From the NCBI GenBank assembly GCA_919901705.1, contig CAKKPR010000084.1:1-5383 (forward strand): DNA of 5,383 bases, in the 5' to 3' direction. Below are positions 1-4,565 of this stretch, piece by piece (positions within the stretch are counted from its first letter, which is position 1; every line of letters begins with the position of its first letter). The DNA comes from Thermodesulfovibrionales bacterium (GTDB taxonomy: Bacteria > Nitrospirota > Thermodesulfovibrionia > Thermodesulfovibrionales > UBA1546). A program made the position numbers and the translations under genes. A model generated the notes under the pieces. That model was not told the origin of the DNA. It saw only the letters and a program-made list of their open reading frames with translations, and ran no database searches.

Positions 1-659
1 TTCACGGCTAATTCCAGTATGATTTTTCTTGTGATGCCGTCAAGTATTCCGCAGTTTGTTGAGGGTGTGCACAAGATTTGATTGGATATAAAAAAAATAT
101 TACTTATCGTTCCCTCGGTGAGATAACCCATCGAGTTCAGCATCAATGCCTCATGGGCGCCTCTTTCTTTTGCCTCGGCCTTTGCAAGGATGTTGTTCAG
201 GAAGTTAAGGGATTTTATCTGTGGATTGACTGCCTCTTTAAGATTTCTCTTTGTTCCGGATATGATTAACTTAATGCCGTTTTTATAATATGTTTTTGGA
301 TATTCTTTGAACTTATTGGCAATGATTACGAATGTCGGCTTTTTGCATAGTTCAGGGTCAAGTCCGACAGGGCCGGAACCTCTTGATACAGTTAGCCTTA
401 TGTATGCATTTTTGAGAGAATTTGCTTCCAGTGTCTTATGGATTGCCGCTTTTATGCCTGCGACATTTTTGGGGATACGAAGTCCTATCAATGATGCTGA
501 ACGATGCAGTCTCCTGATATGCTCATCAAGCATAAAGACAACACCGTCATAGGCCCGCATTGTTTCATAAATCCCGTCTCCGTACAGGAAACCATGGTCA
601 AAAACAGAAACCCTTGCATCAGACTCAGGCACAACCCTGTTATTCAGGTAAACGTACAT
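1..659 (-). CDS. Class IV PLP-dependent aminotransferase (IlvE/D-amino-acid transaminase-like), C-terminus beyond the window
   Basis: Reading the minus strand from ATG at 659 gives 219 residues with no stop before the window edge. The protein begins MYVYLNNRVVPESDARVSVF and continues with the fold IV hallmark FDHGFLYGDGIYETMRAY (residues 20-37). LDEHIRRLHRSA (44-55) supplies the likely phosphate-binding Arg50. IKSLNFLNNILAK (148-160) carries the probable PLP lysine, Lys149. TEGTISNIFF (181-190) supplies Glu182 for the pyridine nitrogen, and GILDGITR (204-211) is the phosphate-binding segment. Family members are about 280-300 residues long, so roughly 65-80 are missing. The start is well fixed: a TGA lies in frame one codon upstream (665-663), and the N-terminus matches the family. 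Family members transfer amino groups from branched-chain or D-amino acids, or act as aminodeoxychorismate lyase. The visible part does not settle which; IlvE-like activity is my first guess. There is no Shine-Dalgarno upstream. It is divergent from the sensor kinase. Confidence 0.9.
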   Translation of the reverse strand, partial: MYVYLNNRVVPESDARVSVFDHGFLYGDGIYETMRAYDGVVFMLDEHIRRLHRSASLIGLRIPKNVAGIKAAIHKTLEANSLKNAYIRLTVSRGSGPVGLDPELCKKPTFVIIANKFKEYPKTYYKNGIKLIISGTKRNLKEAVNPQIKSLNFLNNILAKAEAKERGAHEALMLNSMGYLTEGTISNIFFISNQILCTPSTNCGILDGITRKIILELAV

Positions 660-664
660 AAATC

Positions 665-673
665 ATTATAGCA
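665..673 (-). promoter_or_regulatory. Extended -10 promoter for the aminotransferase, leaderless geometry
   Basis: On the minus strand TGCTATAAT is a perfect extended -10 (TGn plus TATAAT). Its last base lies five bases before the ATG at 659, so the expected transcription start falls on or within a base of the start codon. A TTGTCA -35-like hexamer (690 to 685) sits only 14 bp upstream, too close to be optimal, but extended -10 promoters do not depend on one. The sequence match is seen directly; function is inferred. Confidence 0.6.
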
Positions 674-683
674 TTTTGGATTA

Positions 684-711
684 TTGACAATTCGTATGGG
701 TTTGATAATAT
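684..711 (+). promoter_or_regulatory. Sigma-70-type promoter for the sensor kinase, leaderless geometry
   Basis: A perfect TTGACA (684-689) is followed after 16 bp by TAATAT (706-711), which is preceded by TG at 703-704 as an extended -10. Seven bases beyond the -10 end lies position 718, the A of the kinase ATG. The -35 overlaps the minus-strand TTGTCA of the divergent promoter, so the two polymerases could compete. An alternative -10, GATAAT at 704-709, has a poorer 14-bp spacer. Confidence 0.5.
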
Positions 712-717
712 TAAAGC

Positions 718-2886
718 ATGGCAGATAAAATTAAAGGCATGAAGCGATTGTCCTTTCAGATAGCGGCAGTAGCTTTTGTGGTTATGTTTATGGCTAATCT
801 TAGCGCCTTGATTGACCATTTTCACCATCCGGAAATCCCCTATTTTGACTATGAACATTTGATAATCGGCGGAATTACAGCTCTCATGATTGTTCTTTTG
901 TCTGTGGGAGTGATTCTGTACATGCGCCGTCTGGAAAATGCCGTAGAGGAACTCAAAAAATCAGAGGAAACAATACAAAAAGAGAGAGACAAGGCACAGT
1001 TGTATCTTGATATCGCCGGGATTATCCTTGTAGCAATTGATGCTAACCAGAAGGTCAAGCTTATTAATAAAAAGGGCTGTGAAATTCTGGGATATTGCGA
1101 GGAGGATATAATCGGAAAAAGTTGGTTTGATATTTTTATCCCTGAGAAAAGCAGGGAAGATGTCAAGAATGTCTTTGTAAAAATAATGAAGGGCGAGACA
1201 GAGGCGGCAGGGTATTATGAGAACTCTGTTGTTACCAGAAACGGTGAAGAAAGACTCATAGCGTGGCATAACTCACTGATAAAGGATGATGAGGGAAATA
1301 TAACAGGCACCTTAAGTTCAGGGGAGGATATTACCGGGCGCAAGCAGGCAGAGGAATTCGTCAAAAATATCCTTGAAAGCGTTGACGAAGGCTTTATTGT
1401 CATAGACCCTGAATACAGAATACTCTCTGCTAATAAGTCTTATCTCAATATGGTTGATATTCCTGCTGAGAATGTTATAGGTAAACATTGTTATGAAATT
1501 TCCCATCATATATATAAACCGTGCTGCGAGGAGGGCCAGGATTGCCCTGTAAAAGATACTTTTAAGACAGGTAATCCCCATACAGCCCTTCATACGCACT
1601 ATGATAAAGAAGGAAATCCGGTTTTTGTGGAGATAAAATCATATCCTGTTAAAAATGAATCCGGGGAAATTGTTTCAGCTATAGAGGTAATTACTAATAT
1701 CACAGAGAAAAAGAAGCTTGAAGACCAGCTCCGGCATTCCCAGAAACTGGAGGCAATCGGGACCTTTGCAGGGGGTATTGCACACGACTTCAATAATATC
1801 CTTACGGCAATAATCGGTTACGGGAACCTTTTGCAGATGAAGATGGAGGCAGATGAACCATTAAGGGCTTATGTAGACCCCATACTCATCTCGGCAGAGA
1901 GGGCTGCCAGCCTGACCCATAGCCTCCTTGCATTCAGCAGAAAGCAGATAATGAGCACAAGGCCGGTAAACCTGAACGAGATAGTAGGTGTGGTGAAAAA
2001 ACTCATAGTGAGGCTCATTGGCGAGGACATAGAGGTTAAGATATTACTTTCAGAGGATGCTTTAACAGTAATGGCAGACCCCGGCCAGATAGAACAAGTA
2101 CTGATAAACCTTGCAACCAATGCAAGGGATGCCATGGAGGGAGGAGGGGTTTTGACAATCATTACAAAACCTGTGGAACTGGACAATAACTTTATAATGG
2201 CCCATAACTATGGGAAGAAAGGGAAGTATGCCTTTGTCTCTGTTACAGACACCGGAACAGGGATGGATGAAAGGACAAAAGAAAAGATATTCGACCCTTT
2301 TTTTACAACAAAAGAGGTAGGAAAAGGCACAGGGCTCGGGCTTGCAATAGTATACGGCATAATCAAACAGCACAACGGGTACATCAATGTCTACAGTGAA
2401 CAGGGACAGGGCACGACATTTAATATATATCTGCCCCTGACTCGTAAAGCAGAGGTTAAAGAAACAAAACTTGCAGAAATAGCTTCGTCAATGGACGGTG
2501 CAGAGACAGTGCTTCTGGCAGAGGATGAAGGAGAAGTGAGGCAGATAACAAAGACCGTACTCGAGAAATTCGGATATAAGGTTATAGAGGCGGTGGATGG
2601 AGAAGATGCCGTAAATAAATTCATGGAAAATAGAGATAAGATTGAGCTTCTTATATTTGATGTAATAATGCCCAAAAAGACCGGTAAAGAGGCATATGAA
2701 GAGATAAAAAAGATAAGGCCTGATATCAGGGCGCTTTTTACAAGCGGGTATCCTGTAGAAATAGCAGGCAATAAAGGGCCTTTTGAGGAAGGAATAAACT
2801 TTGTCCCGAAGCCTGTTTCTCCGACAGGGCTTTTGAAAAAGGTGAGAGAAATACTTGATAAAAAAAGAGTGGACAGCATTCCGTAA
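718..2886 (+). CDS. Membrane hybrid sensor histidine kinase: 2 TM, PAS-PAS-HisKA-HATPase-receiver
   Basis: This 722-residue inner-membrane kinase has TM1 at about residues 11-31, a short periplasmic loop (32-48) rich in His, and TM2 at about 49-69 followed by Arg70-Arg71. A short coiled linker (72-95) leads to PAS1 (about 96-212) and PAS2 (about 213-330). PAS2 contains Cys258, His263, His264, Cys269, Cys270 and Cys276. The HisKA box GGIAHDFNNIL puts the phospho-accepting histidine at His356. The ATPase domain shows the N box around Asn464/Asn468, DTGTGM (511-516), FDPFFTTK (525-532) and GKGTGLGLA (535-543). The C-terminal receiver has Glu602-Asp603-Glu604, phospho-acceptor Asp648, Thr675-Ser676 and Lys698. 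All catalytic residues are present, so phosphotransfer from His356 to Asp648 is expected. No DNA-binding output or separate regulator gene lies in the window, so its target is unknown. The ATG at 718 fits the promoter. The in-frame ATG at 739 has AAAGG only one base away, too close to serve as a Shine-Dalgarno. The signal sensed is unknown. Confidence 0.95.
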   Translation: MADKIKGMKRLSFQIAAVAFVVMFMANLSALIDHFHHPEIPYFDYEHLIIGGITALMIVLLSVGVILYMRRLENAVEELKKSEETIQKERDKAQLYLDIAGIILVAIDANQKVKLINKKGCEILGYCEEDIIGKSWFDIFIPEKSREDVKNVFVKIMKGETEAAGYYENSVVTRNGEERLIAWHNSLIKDDEGNITGTLSSGEDITGRKQAEEFVKNILESVDEGFIVIDPEYRILSANKSYLNMVDIPAENVIGKHCYEISHHIYKPCCEEGQDCPVKDTFKTGNPHTALHTHYDKEGNPVFVEIKSYPVKNESGEIVSAIEVITNITEKKKLEDQLRHSQKLEAIGTFAGGIAHDFNNILTAIIGYGNLLQMKMEADEPLRAYVDPILISAERAASLTHSLLAFSRKQIMSTRPVNLNEIVGVVKKLIVRLIGEDIEVKILLSEDALTVMADPGQIEQVLINLATNARDAMEGGGVLTIITKPVELDNNFIMAHNYGKKGKYAFVSVTDTGTGMDERTKEKIFDPFFTTKEVGKGTGLGLAIVYGIIKQHNGYINVYSEQGQGTTFNIYLPLTRKAEVKETKLAEIASSMDGAETVLLAEDEGEVRQITKTVLEKFGYKVIEAVDGEDAVNKFMENRDKIELLIFDVIMPKKTGKEAYEEIKKIRPDIRALFTSGYPVEIAGNKGPFEEGINFVPKPVSPTGLLKKVREILDKKRVDSIP

Positions 2887-2924
2887 AAGACAAAAGCATC
2901 CCTCTTTTCTTGACAATCCGCCAT

Positions 2925-3062
2925 CGAAAAATAGACATAGAAGCGCTAACACCTTGGTTTACCTGTCATTGCGAGAACCCGAAGGGTTCGTGGCAATCTT
3001 ATCAGAAACTACGAGATTGCTTCGCTTTGCTCGCAATGACAACCTTCTATGTCTATTTTTCG
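2925..3062. repeat. 138-bp inverted-repeat element with perfect 19-bp terminal arms
   Basis: The left arm CGAAAAATAGACATAGAAG (2925-2943) has its exact reverse complement at 3044-3062. Between them lies a complete TGTCATTGCGAG-type palindrome. The form resembles a MITE-like or REP-like non-coding element. I see no transposase and no convincing target-site duplication. If transcribed, the whole would fold into a long stem with a branched head. The outer stem is AT-rich and its trailing five T's are followed by CGG, so it is not a standard terminator. Confidence 0.75.
2964..3041. repeat. Palindromic 'TGTCATTGCGAG' repeat, copy A (two tandem hairpins)
   Basis: TGTCATTGCGAG (2964-2975) and CTCGCAATGACA (3030-3041) are exact 12-bp inverted ends. 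Inside, the copy splits into two hairpins. The left one pairs ATTGC (2968-2972) with GCAAT (2993-2997) around GAACCC-gaa-GGGTTC (2975-2989). The right one pairs ATTGC (3016-3020) with GCAAT (3033-3037). From general knowledge, repeats of this kind are dispersed in intergenic DNA of many environmental bacteria. Confidence 0.8.
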
Positions 3063-3076
3063 GCCGCCAAAAACAA

Positions 3077-3107
3077 TTGCGAAAAAATCTGAAATATGTT
3101 TTATAAT
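3077..3107 (+). promoter_or_regulatory. Possible promoter for the polyamine genes
   Basis: A perfect TATAAT (3102-3107) lies 19 bp after TTGCGA (3077-3082), which matches the -35 consensus at four of six bases. The spacer is longer than ideal. If used, transcription would start near 3114 and give a leader of about 220 bases containing all the downstream hairpins before the decarboxylase start at 3336. It is the best promoter candidate I see in this stretch, but AT-rich chance matches are common. Confidence 0.35.
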
Positions 3108-3133
3108 TAATTCCTCTTTAATATAGCGGGAAC

Positions 3134-3155
3134 TCCCCGCCTGTAAAGGCGGGGA
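3134..3155. repeat. Small hairpin, TCCCCGCC-TGTAAA-GGCGGGGA
   Basis: A perfect 8-bp stem (3134-3141 with 3148-3155) closes a TGTAAA loop. The core GCCTGTAAAGGC recurs in the hairpin at 3203-3222, so the two belong to one short repeat family. No T-run follows, so it is not a canonical terminator. Confidence 0.7.
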
Positions 3156-3173
3156 TGAGAGCAGATTCCCATC

Positions 3174-3194
3174 GGGACAAACGAAGTTTGTTCC
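3174..3194. repeat. Small hairpin, GGGACAAAC-GAA-GTTTGTTCC
   Basis: Nine base pairs (one G-U if read as RNA) close a GAA loop, between the two GCCTGTAAAGGC hairpins. The GAA loop is the same as that of the GAACCC-gaa-GGGTTC stem in the repeat at 2964-3041. No function can be assigned. Confidence 0.6.
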
Positions 3195-3202
3195 AACAAG
3201 CA

Positions 3203-3222
3203 CCACGCCTGTAAAGGCGTGG
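3203..3222. repeat. Small hairpin, CCACGCC-TGTAAA-GGCGTGG
   Basis: A perfect 7-bp stem (3203-3209 with 3216-3222) closes the same TGTAAA loop as the hairpin at 3134-3155. The two stems differ by paired changes (CCCC/GGGG against CCAC/GTGG), so base pairing is kept while sequence changes. Confidence 0.7.
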
Positions 3223-3240
3223 GTATCTATATATATGTAT

Positions 3241-3314
3241 TGTCATTCCGAGCGAAGCGAAGGAATCTCGTTTGAGATTGCTTCGCCCCGATTTTATCGG
3301 GACTCGCAATGACA
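3241..3314. repeat. Palindromic 'TGTCATTSCGAG' repeat, copy B, abutting the decarboxylase gene
   Basis: The ends are TGTCATTCCGAG (3241-3252) and CTCGCAATGACA (3303-3314). The left hairpin pairs ATTCC (3245-3249) with GGAAT (3262-3266). The right hairpin pairs ATTGC (3277-3281) with GCAAT (3306-3310) around a perfect CCCGAT-ttt-ATCGGG stem (3287-3301). GAGATTGCTTCG (3274-3285) is identical to 3013-3024 in copy A. The copy ends 12 bp before the decarboxylase Shine-Dalgarno and contains a misleading in-frame ATG at 3309. Confidence 0.8.
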
Positions 3315-3325
3315 GTAGATAAGGT

Positions 3326-3330
3326 AGGAG
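3326..3330 (+). promoter_or_regulatory. Shine-Dalgarno fixing the decarboxylase start at 3336
   Basis: AGGAG lies five bases before ATG 3336. The longer in-frame start at ATG 3309 sits inside the right arm of the palindromic repeat and has no ribosome-binding site, so the shorter start is preferred. Confidence 0.85.
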
Positions 3331-3335
3331 TTATA

Positions 3336-4499
3336 ATGCCCAGGACCTTTAAGGTAGAAAAGTATCATACAGGGATTGTTTCCAAGACAACATTGTTCAA
3401 GGTGTTAAAGTACCTTGAACGGAAGAATATTGAGACGCCTTTTCTTCTTGTGGATAAGGAAAAGGTCATGGAAAAGGTATCCCTGATAGGCCGCAATATA
3501 AAAAACTCCACGGTCTTTTATGCTGTTAAGGCTAATCCTGATATCGAGGTAATAAAACTTGTCAATAAACTTGAGATGGGCTTTGAGATAGCCTCTGAGG
3601 GAGAATTGAAACTGCTCACATCCATAGGCGTTAAGCCTGAAAGAATTATATCCAGCAATCCCGTAAAATCTTTTAAGTTTTTAAAGATGGCCGCTTCATG
3701 CGGTGTAAATTATTTCTCCTATGATTCTGTGGCTGAGGTGGATAAGCTTGCAAGGTTTCTGCCGGGGTGCAATGTCTATGTCAGGCTTTCTGTGCCTAAT
3801 GAGGGCAGCGAATGGCCGCTCAGCAAGAAGTTCGGAGTTGAAGTTGATGAGGCTGCGGAATTGCTCTCTTATGCCGGGGACAAAGGGCTTAATCCTGTCG
3901 GCGTCACATTTCATGTGGGTTCTCAGTGCACGAACATGTATAACTGGAACAGCGCACTGGATAAGGCAAAGGCCTTATGGGATGTCGCAGGGGAAAAGGG
4001 CATAAGGCTTTCTCTCCTGAATATCGGCGGAGGGTATCCGATAAAATACACAAAAAATGTAGTTGATGTTGATGCAATAGATAAAAATATAAATAAACTC
4101 ATCCGTGAAAAATTTCCTCATGATGTCAGGGTGTTTATAGAGCCGGGAAGGGCGGTTGTAGGCGATGCAGGCATATTTGTAACTTCAGTCATAGGAAAGG
4201 CCGGAAGGGCTGATACGAACTGGCTTCATATAGACGTAGGGGTTTTTAACGGCCTGATGGAAAGCGTTGGGGGGATAAAGTATACTTATCTTGTTGAAAC
4301 CTCAAGAGATATGCAACATAAAAAGAGATGGACCATAGCAGGCCCGAGTTGTGACAGCTTTGATGTGATTGATAAAGATGTGATGCTTCCAGAGCCTGAG
4401 ATTGGTGGACTGGTACTCATACTTTCGAGCGGTGCGTATACAATATCTTATGCATCGGAATTTAACGGGTTTTCAATACCAAAGACGATTTTGATATAG
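3336..4499 (+). CDS. PLP-dependent ornithine/lysine decarboxylase (fold III, group IV)
   Basis: From ATG 3336 the protein has 387 residues, normal for bacterial members of the ornithine/lysine/diaminopimelate decarboxylase family. It is predicted cytoplasmic, with no signal peptide or membrane segment. Visible motifs are FYAVKANPD with the PLP lysine Lys65, HVGSQ (His193 to Gln197, stacking on PLP), GGGYP (231-235, phosphate binding), EPGRAVVGDAG (Glu269, Arg272), GPSCDSFDVI with Cys339 and Asp340 from the partner subunit, GAYT (Tyr368) and FNGF (376-379). The CDSxD motif and FNGF ending are those of ornithine or lysine/ornithine decarboxylases. Diaminopimelate decarboxylase would show CESGD, so LysA is unlikely. 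Expected products are putrescine from ornithine and perhaps cadaverine from lysine; sequence alone does not separate the two. The enzyme should work as a dimer with shared active sites. The spermidine synthase homologue follows 66 bp later on the same strand, supporting a polyamine operon. Confidence 0.92.
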   Translation: MPRTFKVEKYHTGIVSKTTLFKVLKYLERKNIETPFLLVDKEKVMEKVSLIGRNIKNSTVFYAVKANPDIEVIKLVNKLEMGFEIASEGELKLLTSIGVKPERIISSNPVKSFKFLKMAASCGVNYFSYDSVAEVDKLARFLPGCNVYVRLSVPNEGSEWPLSKKFGVEVDEAAELLSYAGDKGLNPVGVTFHVGSQCTNMYNWNSALDKAKALWDVAGEKGIRLSLLNIGGGYPIKYTKNVVDVDAIDKNINKLIREKFPHDVRVFIEPGRAVVGDAGIFVTSVIGKAGRADTNWLHIDVGVFNGLMESVGGIKYTYLVETSRDMQHKKRWTIAGPSCDSFDVIDKDVMLPEPEIGGLVLILSSGAYTISYASEFNGFSIPKTILI

Positions 4500-4500
4500 A

Positions 4501-4548
4501 CAGTGACAGTGTTTAGTGTCAGTCACTGACACTGTAAACTGACACTAA
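4501..4548. repeat. Cluster of overlapping TGACAC/GTGTCA palindromes between the polyamine genes
   Basis: The 48 bp are built from alternating CAGTGAC, AGTGTCAGT and ACTGACACT words. At least four pairings are possible and mutually exclusive: TTAGTGTCAGT (4513-4523) with ACTGACACTAA (4538-4548); AGTGTCAGT (4515-4523) with ACTGACACT (4525-4533); ACAGTGT (4506-4512) with ACACTGT (4529-4535); CAGTGAC (4501-4507) with GTCACTG (4522-4528). Only three T's follow, so it is at best a weak terminator. An operator, mRNA processing site, attenuator or REP-like unit are all possible. Confidence 0.6.
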
Positions 4549-4554
4549 TTTCAC

Positions 4555-4560
4555 GGAGGG
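4555..4560 (+). promoter_or_regulatory. Strong Shine-Dalgarno for the aminopropyltransferase
   Basis: GGAGGG lies five bases before ATG 4566, near ideal. With the decarboxylase site it shows that canonical ribosome-binding sites are used in this genome, in contrast with the two divergent genes at 659 and 718. Confidence 0.85.
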
Positions 4561-4565
4561 ACAAA

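Larger units (their letters stand above)
2887..3335. other. Gene-free, repeat-rich intergenic stretch
   Basis: These 449 bp hold no credible gene. Short open frames on both strands run through the palindromes, and their peptides (for example containing HCEQSEAIS or YRRGA) are the usual spurious translations of such repeats. In order the stretch contains about 38 bp without recognisable signals, a 138-bp nested inverted repeat, an AT-rich segment with a possible promoter, three small hairpins, a second palindromic repeat copy, and the decarboxylase ribosome-binding site. Confidence 0.8.

Noticed and set aside
78..552. Plus-strand open frames at 78-269 and 307-552
   Set aside because: They lie opposite the aminotransferase, whose minus-strand frame shows all family motifs. 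Their own peptides show no recognisable domain or ribosome-binding site.
739..741. Alternative kinase start at ATG 739
   Set aside because: AAAGG lies only one base before it, too close for a Shine-Dalgarno, while ATG 718 matches the predicted transcription start. It cannot be fully excluded.
640..2952. Minus-strand open frames beneath the sensor kinase, up to 177 residues
   Set aside because: They are antisense shadows of a gene with complete domain architecture, and their peptides are low-complexity Ser/Leu/Phe-rich without motifs.
2925..3062. Rho-independent terminator for the sensor kinase
   Set aside because: The stem is long, AT-rich at its base and branched, and its five T's belong to the stem and are followed by CGG. 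It may still impede transcription, but is not a canonical terminator.
2855..3309. Small open frames on both strands through the repeat region
   Set aside because: They read through palindromes and give peptides typical of mistranslated intergenic repeats, with no Shine-Dalgarno.
2925..3314. CRISPR array
   Set aside because: Repeats are palindromic, of unequal length, only two related copies are present, and there are no regular spacers or cas genes.
3336..4499. Diaminopimelate decarboxylase (lysA)
   Set aside because: The active-site motif is CDSFD rather than CESGD, and the FNGF ending and neighbouring aminopropyltransferase point to polyamine synthesis.
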